NCBI RefSeq assembly: GCF_030296575.1
Contig: NZ_AP027729.1
Location: 2,542,001 to 2,606,000 of the forward strand
DNA: 64,000 nt
Source of the DNA: Paraoerskovia sediminicola
GTDB taxonomy: Bacteria; Actinomycetota; Actinomycetes; Actinomycetales; Cellulomonadaceae
Direction: 5' to 3'
The translations under genes were made by a program, and so were the position numbers. Shown here piece by piece: positions 54,139-62,937 of the stretch. Within the stretch, counting starts at the first letter, position 1, and each line of letters opens with the position of its first letter. Under the pieces are notes generated by a model, which saw only the letters and a program-made list of their open reading frames with translations, had not been told where the DNA came from and made no database searches.

Positions 54139-56892
54139 TCAGCTTTCAGAGGCGTCGTCGGTCGGCTTCTCGTTGACCGATTCTGGTGCAAGTTCATGAA
54201 AGCGGGACCATACCCGCTCGAATCGGAAGTGGTCGATACGGATCGGATCACCAAAGAACTGATCTTCGATGAAGGGCTCGATGTCGTACTCCCAGATGCG
54301 GCGGAGCGCATCACGGCTGAGATCATGCTTCATGAAGTGGCTGGGTCCCAGTTGGAGATGCGGACCGCCCAACTCTCGCTCCAGTTCGTCGTTAACTTGG
54401 GCGACGAGTTCGCCGACCCAAGCGGGCTCGCTTTCGCGGTCAAGCCAGCGGTCGAGAAGTCCGGCCATCGGACCGTGGTTCGGGAAGAACGGCACAAAGT
54501 GGAACCGTCGCCTCAGCGCCGCGTCGACCAGTGCGATCGATCGGTCGGCCGTGTTCATCGTTCCGATAAACCAGATGTCCTTCGAGAGTTCGAACGGATC
54601 GTCGGGCCGATACAAGGTGCGAACCGGAGTGTTGCGGTACTCGAGCAAAAACAGCATCTCACCGAGCACCTTCGGAAGGTTCGCCCGATTGATCTCGTCG
54701 ATGATCATTAAGTGACGGCGCCCAGGCGCATCACTCGCGCGTGCCGCAAGATCAGCGAGCGGCCCACGCTGCAAGCGGTAGGTCATGGCGCCGTCGGCGT
54801 CAGTCTCGGGCCGGTACCCCTCGAAGAAGTCCTCGTAGGAGGTGGACGGATGAAACTGCACGACCGGTCGCCGCTCGACATCAGGCACCAAGGCCTCGGC
54901 GAGCTTGCGGGCGAAGTAGGTCTTGCCCGTTCCGGGTGGGCCGTAGAAGACCACTTGCTTCTTGTCTTCGAGCAGCGAGACCATATCGTCGACGAACGTG
55001 CGATCCACGAGAAGTTCCTCGGCTAGCTCATCGAGCGGGTCGGATACCGGTTCAATATGTGGTTCGTCGTCCCGTTCGGCGTACCAGTAGAGGAATGCGC
55101 CGATGCCCAGAGCATCGCCCGGGAAGTACCGGTCAAGTCGTGCTCGAAGAGCATCGTTTGACTCGACTTGCAGCTCTCCGCGCGACGATGAGGTTGGCGC
55201 AGGTATTCCGAGAAGCTTCAGCATCCGCAGCTTACCTTTGGGCCCCGCGTACGGATATACGGTGATGAACTGCTCGGGGTGGCAGATGGCAAGCATCTTC
55301 ATGATCACAGACTCGCCGAACCCCTTCACGCGGAGCTCGTCATCTTCGAGGATCCGATTGATCCTGACGGCTGGAGCGTCCGTTCCCCAGCAGAGGTAGT
55401 CGAAGGTCGCGATGATCCTGTTGTACTCGGCTTCGTCGGCGTCCCGCAAGCTGGTGTTGAGAATCGACATCGGGCCCGTGCTGCCGTACCTGCCCGAGTT
55501 CCAGATCCGGCGGAGTTCGACCCGGTCGACGATCGCCAACTCTTCATGGTCGAGAAGCTTCGCGAAGTCCTTACGGTCAGCCCTGTCTTGCTCATGCCCA
55601 GCGGTCGGGTACTCGGTGGCGCGCTTGAATTCATCCACGACGGTGGAAAGCTCGTCGGCTTCCTGCCCAGCCGCGTCCTCGCCGTTCAGCTTTGCGATTA
55701 GTGGGGCCACGTCGTGGGCGGTTCGAAGCACCTCTGCGGCGAGATCCAGACCGCTGAATGCGTCGCGATCGAACCATCGCGCGTAGATGACTTCGCCCGT
55801 GCCGCCTCCGACGAAACCGACGTTCTTGCCAACGCGAGATGCTCCTCCAGCCAGAACCTCGTATCCGTCGAGCGGTCGGCCTTCGATGACCCCGACGACC
55901 CGTTGTGTGGCCCCGGCTTCTCCATCTGGATAGGGGCGCAGCCCCACCGAGAGACCGTGCCCGTTGAGCCACAGACGCACAGAAAGGCCGTACGTCTGCG
56001 GGACGCGCCAGTCGACCCAGAGATCGCCGCGGGGCCATACGCCGTCCCACATCAACGATGGCTTGAACATCTTGAGCGTTCGACCCGTCGCCTCTGCAAC
56101 TTCGGATTCGAGGGTTGCGCCGATGTGCTGGGCGGCCGCCAAGAGAGCCCGCGCATTCGTACGATATAGTTCGGGGTCGTCGCCGCGTTCTTTTGCGCCC
56201 TCACGCAAGAGCGTTCGATCGCACAGAACATCGTCGATCACGATCGGTCGCGCATCGGCCCACCAGGCCGCTACCTGTTCGAACCTGAGCGGGTTGCCAT
56301 CGAACTCGACCGCGTAGTCGTACAGCGCGGCATAGCGATCACCCTGGTCTTTGTAGTCCGACGTGCCGGTGCAGTATTCCACGTAGTCGGTCGACTTCGG
56401 CCATGCCACTGGCCAAGCCTTCGGGTCATCCAAGCCCCAGTAGTAGGAGGCGACGAACGGAGCTCGTTTGGGGCTGGGGTGCGCCCCAACGCGAATCTGC
56501 TGGAGGTAGTCAGCGAGGATTCGGATCTTGCGTGTCGCGTCGGAAAGATCAACTGGGGTTGAAAGTGCATCGAGCAGGACGCTGACGGCCGCATCTGGGT
56601 CAGACGAAATCTTGTTGATTTGGTTGACGATCATCTGCCCAGCCGTGCCAGCATACCCGGACGCGAACCCCCGCACCCACTTGTCGGTTCCAGCTTGAAA
56701 CGCACTCAAGTCTCGCGAACGACGAAGCGCCTCGATGAACGGGAATGCTTCTCCGGCATGTGGTGCGATATTGCGGTCGCGCCAACCCCGGTTGCTTGCC
56801 TCTGCTTCGGCCTCGAACCGCTGGATATGTGCCTCATGCCATCGGCGGCGGAATTCGCGCTCCTGAACTTCGATATCCGTGCCATCGCTCAC
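54139..56892 (-). CDS. mcrB: McrB-like AAA+ GTPase with long N-terminal region
   Basis: A 917-residue motor of a type IV (McrBC) system. The AAA+ module lies at about 630-880: Walker A VVFYGPPGTGKTYFARKL (about 649), DEINRANLPKVLGEMLFLLE and the McrB hallmark IGTMNTADRSIALVDAALRR (about 778). The N-terminal 600 residues are unusually long. Residues about 290-380 look like an MrcB/DUF3578-type region (WPRGDLWVDWRV). Residues about 470-600 contain GESVIMKMLAICHPEQFITV and KGKLRMLKLLGI, like an HhH-type DNA-binding segment. GTG 56892 follows AGGAGGT. The target modification is unknown. Confidence 0.88.
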   Translation of the reverse strand: MSDGTDIEVQEREFRRRWHEAHIQRFEAEAEASNRGWRDRNIAPHAGEAFPFIEALRRSRDLSAFQAGTDKWVRGFASGYAGTAGQMIVNQINKISSDPDAAVSVLLDALSTPVDLSDATRKIRILADYLQQIRVGAHPSPKRAPFVASYYWGLDDPKAWPVAWPKSTDYVEYCTGTSDYKDQGDRYAALYDYAVEFDGNPLRFEQVAAWWADARPIVIDDVLCDRTLLREGAKERGDDPELYRTNARALLAAAQHIGATLESEVAEATGRTLKMFKPSLMWDGVWPRGDLWVDWRVPQTYGLSVRLWLNGHGLSVGLRPYPDGEAGATQRVVGVIEGRPLDGYEVLAGGASRVGKNVGFVGGGTGEVIYARWFDRDAFSGLDLAAEVLRTAHDVAPLIAKLNGEDAAGQEADELSTVVDEFKRATEYPTAGHEQDRADRKDFAKLLDHEELAIVDRVELRRIWNSGRYGSTGPMSILNTSLRDADEAEYNRIIATFDYLCWGTDAPAVRINRILEDDELRVKGFGESVIMKMLAICHPEQFITVYPYAGPKGKLRMLKLLGIPAPTSSSRGELQVESNDALRARLDRYFPGDALGIGAFLYWYAERDDEPHIEPVSDPLDELAEELLVDRTFVDDMVSLLEDKKQVVFYGPPGTGKTYFARKLAEALVPDVERRPVVQFHPSTSYEDFFEGYRPETDADGAMTYRLQRGPLADLAARASDAPGRRHLMIIDEINRANLPKVLGEMLFLLEYRNTPVRTLYRPDDPFELSKDIWFIGTMNTADRSIALVDAALRRRFHFVPFFPNHGPMAGLLDRWLDRESEPAWVGELVAQVNDELERELGGPHLQLGPSHFMKHDLSRDALRRIWEYDIEPFIEDQFFGDPIRIDHFRFERVWSRFHELAPESVNEKPTDDASES

Positions 56893-56984
56893 GTTCGTAC
56901 CTCCTGGGTTCTTGACGAGCGTATCGATCTGGGCGAAGTGAGCAGCGGTGCTCGATGACAGGTCGACTGCCCTCGCCCAGCGTT

Positions 56985-57240
56985 CGGGCTACCCACCGCC
57001 GCTCCTCCGCGTAGCACGGCGCCATCGCCTGCACCTGATCCATGACGAGCTTGAGCGCCTCGGGCTGCTTGTCGGGCGCATACCTGTACCTCACGAGTAG
57101 TGTTTGCGCGAGGAACGGAGTCTGGCGCGCAATTCGTCGCGCACGGGCCGGTCGGTGCGCACGACGCGTCGTATCACGGCGACGAGCTCGGGCGCGATCT
57201 GGGCGATTGTGTCTTGGCTCTGTCGGTTTCCACCGGAGTG
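56985..57240 (-). pseudogene. C-terminal relic of a second type I restriction hsdR gene
   Basis: One minus-strand frame reads IAQIAPELVAVIRRVVRTDR then PVRDELRARLRSSRKHYS and stops. Two bases along in another frame it continues VRYRYAPDKQPEALKLVMDQ and VQAMAP. Together they match the end of type I HsdR proteins (the DUF3387 region: ...RAKLR...KRLL.kYgYPPDKQ.eA..LV..Q). The junction is damaged and no upstream domains remain, so it is a decayed fragment. It differs from the C-terminus of the intact hsdR in this window. Confidence 0.65.
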
Positions 57241-57295
57241 GCTCGGTGAGCGTGCCGAGGCGCCTTGCTCCCAGTCAGGCTCGAGCAGTGCCACC

Positions 57296-58606
57296 TCAGC
57301 GCTCCGCACTCTCGGCTTCGCTACTTTCGACAGTGTTGCTATCGCTTGAGCGTTGCAGGCGGTTCGCGATCTTCCCCGCGAGCCGTCCCGTCGTCATCCG
57401 GGTGTTCTCGAACACTTCCGTGCCGAATCGGCTGGCGGCCTGCAGGCCGTCTTTGCCCGTGACGACAACGTCGTCGCGCGCCTCGACCGCAGCGGCCGAC
57501 CAGCGGCGCGCTTCGACGAGCTCGCGCTCGTCCACCAGGCCGAGGGCCAGATGGAGATCCCTGACCCCAGATGCGACCTCGTTGCGTGCGTGCACGACGA
57601 CCTTCGCTGAGACCGGGTTAAGCAACACCTTGGCATTCGCGCGGCTTGCGGCTGCGTCCATCCGGGCGACGAGCTGCAATGTGACGGTCGAGATGGCATC
57701 CAACCGCCGCTGGCGCGCAGTGTGCAATGCAAGGCGATGGCGGTCGAGCTCATCGGGAGAGGCATCGAGCACGCGATCGATCTCGAGCACAGCCAGTGCG
57801 TCCTGCAGTTGATAGCAACGGGCGAGCACCGCGAGCCACTCAACGACCGTGTCCTGCGCTTGCTTCGAGAGGTCGGCAAGGGCACCGATCTTCGTCTCAC
57901 GCTCGACCTTCTCGGCGAGGCCCTCGAGTTGGCGACCCGCATATGCCTGCGTGCGCGCAATGGTCGCTGCCGATCCTTGCACCTTCGACCAGGTCACCTC
58001 CGAGACCCGTCCTACCTCGTGACGAATAACCGTGGATTCGTCGAGCATCAACTCGACACCGATCATGTCGGCGAAAACCGCGTCCTTCTGGCCGCGCAGG
58101 ACGTCATCGACCTTCGCGTCGATCTTCGCGAGGTATTCGGTGATCTCCTCCATCTGCATCTGCATGGCGTACTGGGCCATGATGCCGCCCACGCCCGCGA
58201 GGATCGCCGGGTTGTTCAACATCGCTCCTGGCTTGGCGACGAACTGCAGGTTCTTCGCGAACTGGTTGTTCGCGCCCCGAGTCGTGGCTTGAACGAACTG
58301 GCCGCCTGAACGCTGCACGAGGTCCGCACCGTGTGCGGCTCGGGCCGACTCCTCCGTGAGCTTCATCCACCGGCCGGCATTGGCGGAGACCTCCGACGCA
58401 GTCTGCATCGCCGACCCGCCTTTGGAGGCGATCGATGGGAGGCGATGAAGGTTCAGTGCCTGCGATGGCTGACCCGTCGATGCGGTGAAGCGCTCGACGG
58501 CGGCAGGACTTCCGAGAACGACCAGGCCCTCGCCGTCGCTGATGAGTTCGATCTCGGTGTCGGGCTCGTCATCAGAACTGTCGTGGGTTTCGAGCTCGGT
58601 CGTCAT
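57296..58606 (-). CDS. Conserved actinobacterial protein of unknown function (436 residues)
   Basis: Starts at ATG 58606 (MTTELETHDSSDDEPDTEIE). An acidic head is followed by a short possible ligand region (GLVVLGSPAAVERFTASTGQ), a glycine-rich central part (ANNQFAKNLQFVAKPGAMLN, then a hydrophobic AGVGGIMAQYAMQMQM), and a long helical C-terminal half rich in Asp/Arg/Leu (EITEYLAKIDAKVDDVLRGQ; WLAVLARCYQLQDALAVLEI). It resembles large helical proteins that I recall only as hypotheticals in actinobacteria. No catalytic motif is seen. Its place beside McrBC does not prove a defence role. Confidence 0.7.
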   Translation of the reverse strand: MTTELETHDSSDDEPDTEIELISDGEGLVVLGSPAAVERFTASTGQPSQALNLHRLPSIASKGGSAMQTASEVSANAGRWMKLTEESARAAHGADLVQRSGGQFVQATTRGANNQFAKNLQFVAKPGAMLNNPAILAGVGGIMAQYAMQMQMEEITEYLAKIDAKVDDVLRGQKDAVFADMIGVELMLDESTVIRHEVGRVSEVTWSKVQGSAATIARTQAYAGRQLEGLAEKVERETKIGALADLSKQAQDTVVEWLAVLARCYQLQDALAVLEIDRVLDASPDELDRHRLALHTARQRRLDAISTVTLQLVARMDAAASRANAKVLLNPVSAKVVVHARNEVASGVRDLHLALGLVDERELVEARRWSAAAVEARDDVVVTGKDGLQAASRFGTEVFENTRMTTGRLAGKIANRLQRSSDSNTVESSEAESAER

Positions 58607-59502
58607 CGTGTGGCATTCTCTCGGGTTTTGTGGGGTCGCGCCAGTTCGTAAACTCAAACGCCACAATTGCGGCGCGTTCGATGCTCGACACGACGGGGGC
58701 GGCTCCCATGCGTCGACCCCAGAGGGCGTCATCTGGGGGTGGCCGTCGCGGATCAGATGGGCGACGGTTGCCGAGGCTCGGGGTACCTCCGTGTCGTTGG
58801 GAGAGCAGGGCGGGAATATCTCGAGCCTGCGCTCCGTGCGATGCGTCGCGGGCGTCGAAGTCGTCGACCCGAGGAGTGAGCCTTGTTCGCATGGGCCGCG
58901 CGAAGCGGAGAGAGTGTGCGCGCACTTGGCCTCGCGTGCCCAGGCTCGCGACCAGAACCGAGACGAGGTCGGTTCGTGCGGAGGTCGCCAGCACGGTGTC
59001 GGTGAGGTCGGCGACAAGCGTGACGCGCTATTCGAACATGACCTGCCCCATCTGTGCGCTGAGCATTCACTGCGCCAGCGGCTCTCGCGGGGCGGGGTCG
59101 GTGAATCCGGATGTGAGCCTCGCGACGCCTCGGACGCGGCCGGTGCGCAAGATGTCGCTTCGGATGTGGTCTGCCGTCGGGTCGAGTGCGTCGACCAAAC
59201 TGAAGTAGCACGTTATGCCTCGCTACAGCAGCTGGGTCGAGGCGCAGGGCGTCAGTACCTCTGGAGAACCAGAAACAACCCGCCAACCGGAGGGCCATTC
59301 GTTGGACTCGACTCCATGAAAACGTCAGAAACATGCGGATGCTCGCCGATCTCGGCTGCTGGCGCAGAGGCTCCGGTAACTCTCAACTACACCTGATCAG
59401 CGATACCTGATAGGCGACGCATGTCCGGGGGCGGCAATACCGTCGAACGGTCGTGCGGCCGGTCATGTGGCCGGGTGCGCCCGTCGGCGCGACCATTGGG
59501 CC
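58607..59502. other. About 0.9 kb without a clear gene at the island edge
   Basis: Long frames exist on both strands, but all are rich in Arg/Ser/Pro and lack any family signature. A minus-strand stretch at about 59085-59215 reads FSLVDALDPTADHIRSDILR then TGRVRGVARLTSGFTDPAPR, which looks like the end of a real protein but has no start. I regard the region as decayed DNA plus the upstream region of ku. Confidence 0.5.
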
Positions 59503-60455
59503 ATGAGGGCGATCTGGAAGGGCGCGATCACGTTCGGGCTGGTCAACGTCCCGGTCAAGGTCTACAGCGCCACGGAGGGGCACGACGTCCCGCTGCACCA
59601 GGTGCACGACGCCGACGGCGGCCGCATCCGGTACCAGCGGAAGTGCGAGGTCTGCGGCAAGGTCGTGCCGTTCGAGCACATCGACAAGGCGTACGAGGAC
59701 GGTGAGCAGACCGTCGTCGTGACCAAGGAGGACCTGGAGTCCCTGCCCGCCGAGAAGAACCGTGAGATCGAGGTCGTAGAGTTCGTCCCCACCGAGCAGA
59801 TCGACGTCATGCTGCTCGACAAGAGCTACTACCTGGAGCCCGACTCGAAGTCGGCGAAGGCGTACGTCCTCATGCGGCGCACGCTCGAGGAGACGGACCG
59901 GACGGCGGTGGTCCGGTTCGCGCTGCGGCAGCGGACCCGGCTGGCGGCCCTGCGCGTGCGGGACGACGTACTCGTGCTCCAGACGCTGCTGTGGGCCGAC
60001 GAGGTGCGGGAGCCCGCCTTCCCGTCCCTCGACGAGTCGCCCAAGGTCACCGACAAGGAGATGGCGATGTCCGCCCAGCTCGTCGCTAGCTACGAGGCCG
60101 ACTTCACGCCGTCCGACTACGCCGACGACTACCAGGTCCAGCTGCAGCAGCTCATCGATGCGAAGATCGAGAAGGGCGACGCCCTCGACACCGCCGAGAC
60201 CTTCGGCGAGCAGGACGAGGGCGGCGGCGGGGGAGACGTGGTGGACCTCATGGAGGCGCTGCGCCGGAGCGTCGAGAAGTCCCGGGGTCGTCCTCGGGCG
60301 GGTCCGGCACGAAGGACTCCGGTGCGAAGGGTTCGGGCTCGAAGGGCTCCGGCTCGTCGACGAAGGGGACCAAGAGCGGCTCGAAGGCGTCGAAGAAGAC
60401 CAAGAAGTCGACGACGAAGGCGAAGGACGCGTCGGCCGAGAGGTCCTCGGCCTGA
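59503..60455 (+). CDS. ku: Non-homologous end-joining protein Ku (one apparent frameshift)
   Basis: Homodimeric ring that binds DNA ends and recruits LigD. Begins MRAIWKGAITFGLVNVPVKV, with RYQRKCEVCGKVV, YYLEPDSKSAKAYVLMRRTL and FTPSDYADDYQVQLQQLIDA, all typical of bacterial Ku. The four-G run 60284-60287 lacks one base. Repair leads to a Lys/Ser/Gly-rich tail (KDSGAKGSGSKGSGSSTKGT) and stop 60455, about 317 residues. Such basic tails aid DNA binding in actinobacterial Ku. LigD lies 7.8 kb away across the McrBC island. Confidence 0.95.
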
Positions 60456-60584
60456 CGTACGAGGGAGAGAGCTCCCGCCCGGCACGCGAGTGCGACAGGG
60501 CGGGGACCGCATGAGGTGTGCGGTTGCAGGGGAGGCGTCGGTCGCTGTGGGAGCGGCCGGCGCCTCCGTCGTCGTGGCGCTTGA

Positions 60585-61184
60585 CTAGCCGGCGGTCGCG
60601 CCCTCGGACCGGCCGTCGGCCGGGGCGCCTGTCGCGCCGCTGATGCGGTCGACGAGCGCCAGGAGCTCGTCGACGTGCGCGTCGGTGCGGCGTCGCGACC
60701 GGGAGTCGGCATCCCAGTCGCCCGTGCGGGAGGCCTCGAGGTAGAGGCCGTCGCCCATGAGGACGACGGCGCGCGCGAGCACCGGGTCGCCGACCGCATC
60801 GAGCACCGCGGCCTGCCACCCCCGGTGCGCCTCGTCGAGCGCGGCCCGGGCCTGCGGGTAGGTGTCCTGGGGCAGTCGTGTGACGGCCACGTAGACGCGG
60901 TCGAAGTCGGTGTCCGACTGCGCGGAGGTCCGCAGGAAGTGGTCGACCGGCCCTGCGGGAGCGCTGCGCATCTCGATGACGTCGGCCGCCGCGAGGTCGA
61001 CGAGCCGGCCGAGGAGCCCGTCGACCAGCGCCTGCTTCGAGGCGAAGTGGTAGAGCAGGCCACCCTTCGAGACGCCGGCCTGAGCGGCGACCGCCTCGAG
61101 AGTGGCGGCGCGCTCGCCCTGGGTGACGAGGATCGTCGCGAAGGCCTCGAGGACCTTCTCGCGGGCCACGGGTGCGGGAGGCAT
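60585..61184 (-). CDS. TetR-family repressor
   Basis: A 199-residue regulator. The N-terminal helix-turn-helix reads ATLEAVAAQAGVSKGGLLYH, followed by FASKQALVDGLLGRL. The C-terminal ligand domain (about 60-190) includes DHFLRTSAQSDTDFDRVYVA and VLMGDGLYLEASRTGDWD. It is divergent from an MFS exporter with a double palindrome between them, so it almost certainly represses that exporter and itself until a ligand binds. Confidence 0.92.
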   Translation of the reverse strand: MPPAPVAREKVLEAFATILVTQGERAATLEAVAAQAGVSKGGLLYHFASKQALVDGLLGRLVDLAAADVIEMRSAPAGPVDHFLRTSAQSDTDFDRVYVAVTRLPQDTYPQARAALDEAHRGWQAAVLDAVGDPVLARAVVLMGDGLYLEASRTGDWDADSRSRRRTDAHVDELLALVDRISGATGAPADGRSEGATAG

Positions 61185-61214
61185 CTTGCCACCCTACCGG
61201 CGACCGGTTACTGT

Positions 61215-61249
61215 ACCGTCTGGACGGGTTACTACACCGTCCGGACGGT
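61215..61249. promoter_or_regulatory. Tandem operator of the TetR/MFS pair
   Basis: ACCGTCCGGACGGT (61236-61249) is a perfect 14-bp palindrome. ACCGTCTGGACGGG (61215-61228) is an imperfect copy exactly 21 bases away, two helical turns, each preceded by ggttact. It lies between the divergent genes and overlaps the likely -10/-35 regions. This is a strong candidate binding site for the TetR protein. Confidence 0.78.
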
Positions 61250-61301
61250 TGGACCCGATGAGCGCTCCACGTCCCCCCGAACCCCGAGAGGAGGCCCTGC
61301 C

Positions 61302-62875
61302 ATGTCCGTCACGACCCTGCTGCAGCCCACGAACCACGAGCCGGACCCGCGCACGAGGCTCCTCCGGCGGGCACGCCGGCGCCCCGTCGCGCCCGCACGC
61401 AACCGGTGGTTCGCGCTCGCCGTGCTGATGCTCCCGGTGCTCCTGGTCTCGATCGACAACACCGTCCTGAGCTTCGCGCTGCCGCAGATCTCCGCGTCCC
61501 TGACGCCCACCAGCACGCAGCTCCTGTGGGTCGTGGACATCTACCCCCTCGTCCTCGCGGCCCTCCTGGTCCCGATGGGGTCGCTCGCCGACCGCGTCGG
61601 ACGCCGGCGCCTGCTCCTGGTCGGAGCCGTCGGCTTCGCGGCCATGTCGGTCGTGGCGGCGGAGTCGTCGAGCGCCGAGGCGCTGATCGCGGCGCGGGTC
61701 GGCCTCGGCGTGTTCGGCTCGATGCTGATGCCGGCGACCTTGTCGCTGCTGCGGAACATCTTCACCGACCGGCAGGAGCGGCGGCTCGCGGTCGCCGTGT
61801 GGGCCACCGGATTCGCCGCCGGAGCCGCACTCGGCCCGATCGTGGGGGTCTCCTGCTCGACCACTTCTGGTGGGGCTCCGTGTTCCTCATCGCGGTCCCG
61901 GTGCTCGTCCTCCTCCTGGTCCTCGCGCCCGTGCTGGTCCCCGAGTCGCGTGACCCCGAGCCCGGTCCGGTCGACGTCGTGTCGATCGCGCTGTCCGTGC
62001 TGACGATGGCCCCGGTCGTGTGGGGCATCAAGGTCCTCGGCAAGGGAGGCGCAGGAGCGGTCGCGGCGCTCGCGATCCTCGTGGGTGTCGCCGCCGGTGC
62101 GCTGTTCGTCCGGCGGCAGCTGCGGCGCGAGCGCCCGATGCTCGACGTCCGGCTGTTCGCGAACCCGGCGTTCAGCGGGTCGGTCCTCATCAACCTGCTC
62201 TCGATCTTCAGCTACGTGGGGTTCCTCTACTTCGCGTCGCAGGACCTCCAGCTCGTGATCGGCCTCGGCCCGAGCGTCGCGGGGCTCGCCCTGCTCCCCG
62301 GCATGGTTTGCATGATCGTTGCCGGCCTGCTCGTGGTCCGCGTCGTGCGGCGCGTCACGCCCGCCCGGGTCGTGGCGGGTGCCCTCCTGCTGTCCGCGAC
62401 CGCGTACGGGATCGTCGCCGTGCTCGGCGGCCACGGGACCCTCTGGCCCCTCGTCGTCGCGTTCACGCTCCTGTCCGTGGGGATCGGGGCGGCCGAGACG
62501 CTCTCGAACGACCTCGTGCTGTCCTCGGCACCCGCGCCCCAGGCGGGCGCGGCGTCGGCGATCTCCGAGACCGCCTACGAGGTCGGCGCGGTGCTCGGCA
62601 CGGCGGTGCTCGGGAGCATCCTGTCGGCGTCGTACGCGACGAACCTCGTCGTGCCCCGAGGTGTCGGCCACGCCGACGCGGCGGTCGCGACCGAGACCCT
62701 CGGCGGGGCCACGACGGTAGCGGCGGGTCTGCCGGCGGAGCAGGCGCAGGCTCTCCTCGACTCGGCGCACACCGCGTTCGGCAGCGGCGTGGCGGTCACC
62801 GCGGGTATCGGGGTGGTCACGATGCTGGGCGCCGCCGTGCTGGCGCTCGTCGCGCTGCGGCACGCCGACGGCTGA
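61302..62875 (+). CDS. MFS drug exporter, DHA2 family (one apparent frameshift)
   Basis: Fourteen-helix antiporter of about 524 residues. LVSIDNTVLSFALPQISASL is the family's first helix, GSLADRVGRRRLLLVGAVGF motif A and [20 protein letters not shown] motif C. The G5 run 61844-61848 lacks one base; six Gs give [20 protein letters not shown]. ATG 61302 follows GAGAGGAGG. It is the probable target of the divergent TetR regulator. Substrate unknown; related proteins export quaternary ammonium compounds or antibiotics. Confidence 0.92.
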
Positions 62876-62937
62876 GCGAGCCGCGGCGTGGCGTGGCGAC
62901 CGGTTCGACCTGCGGCCCCGTGGTGTAGAACCCTGGG

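Noticed and set aside
59383..60819. 478-residue minus-strand frame opposite ku
   Set aside because: It is a shadow of ku; the plus strand has the full Ku signature.
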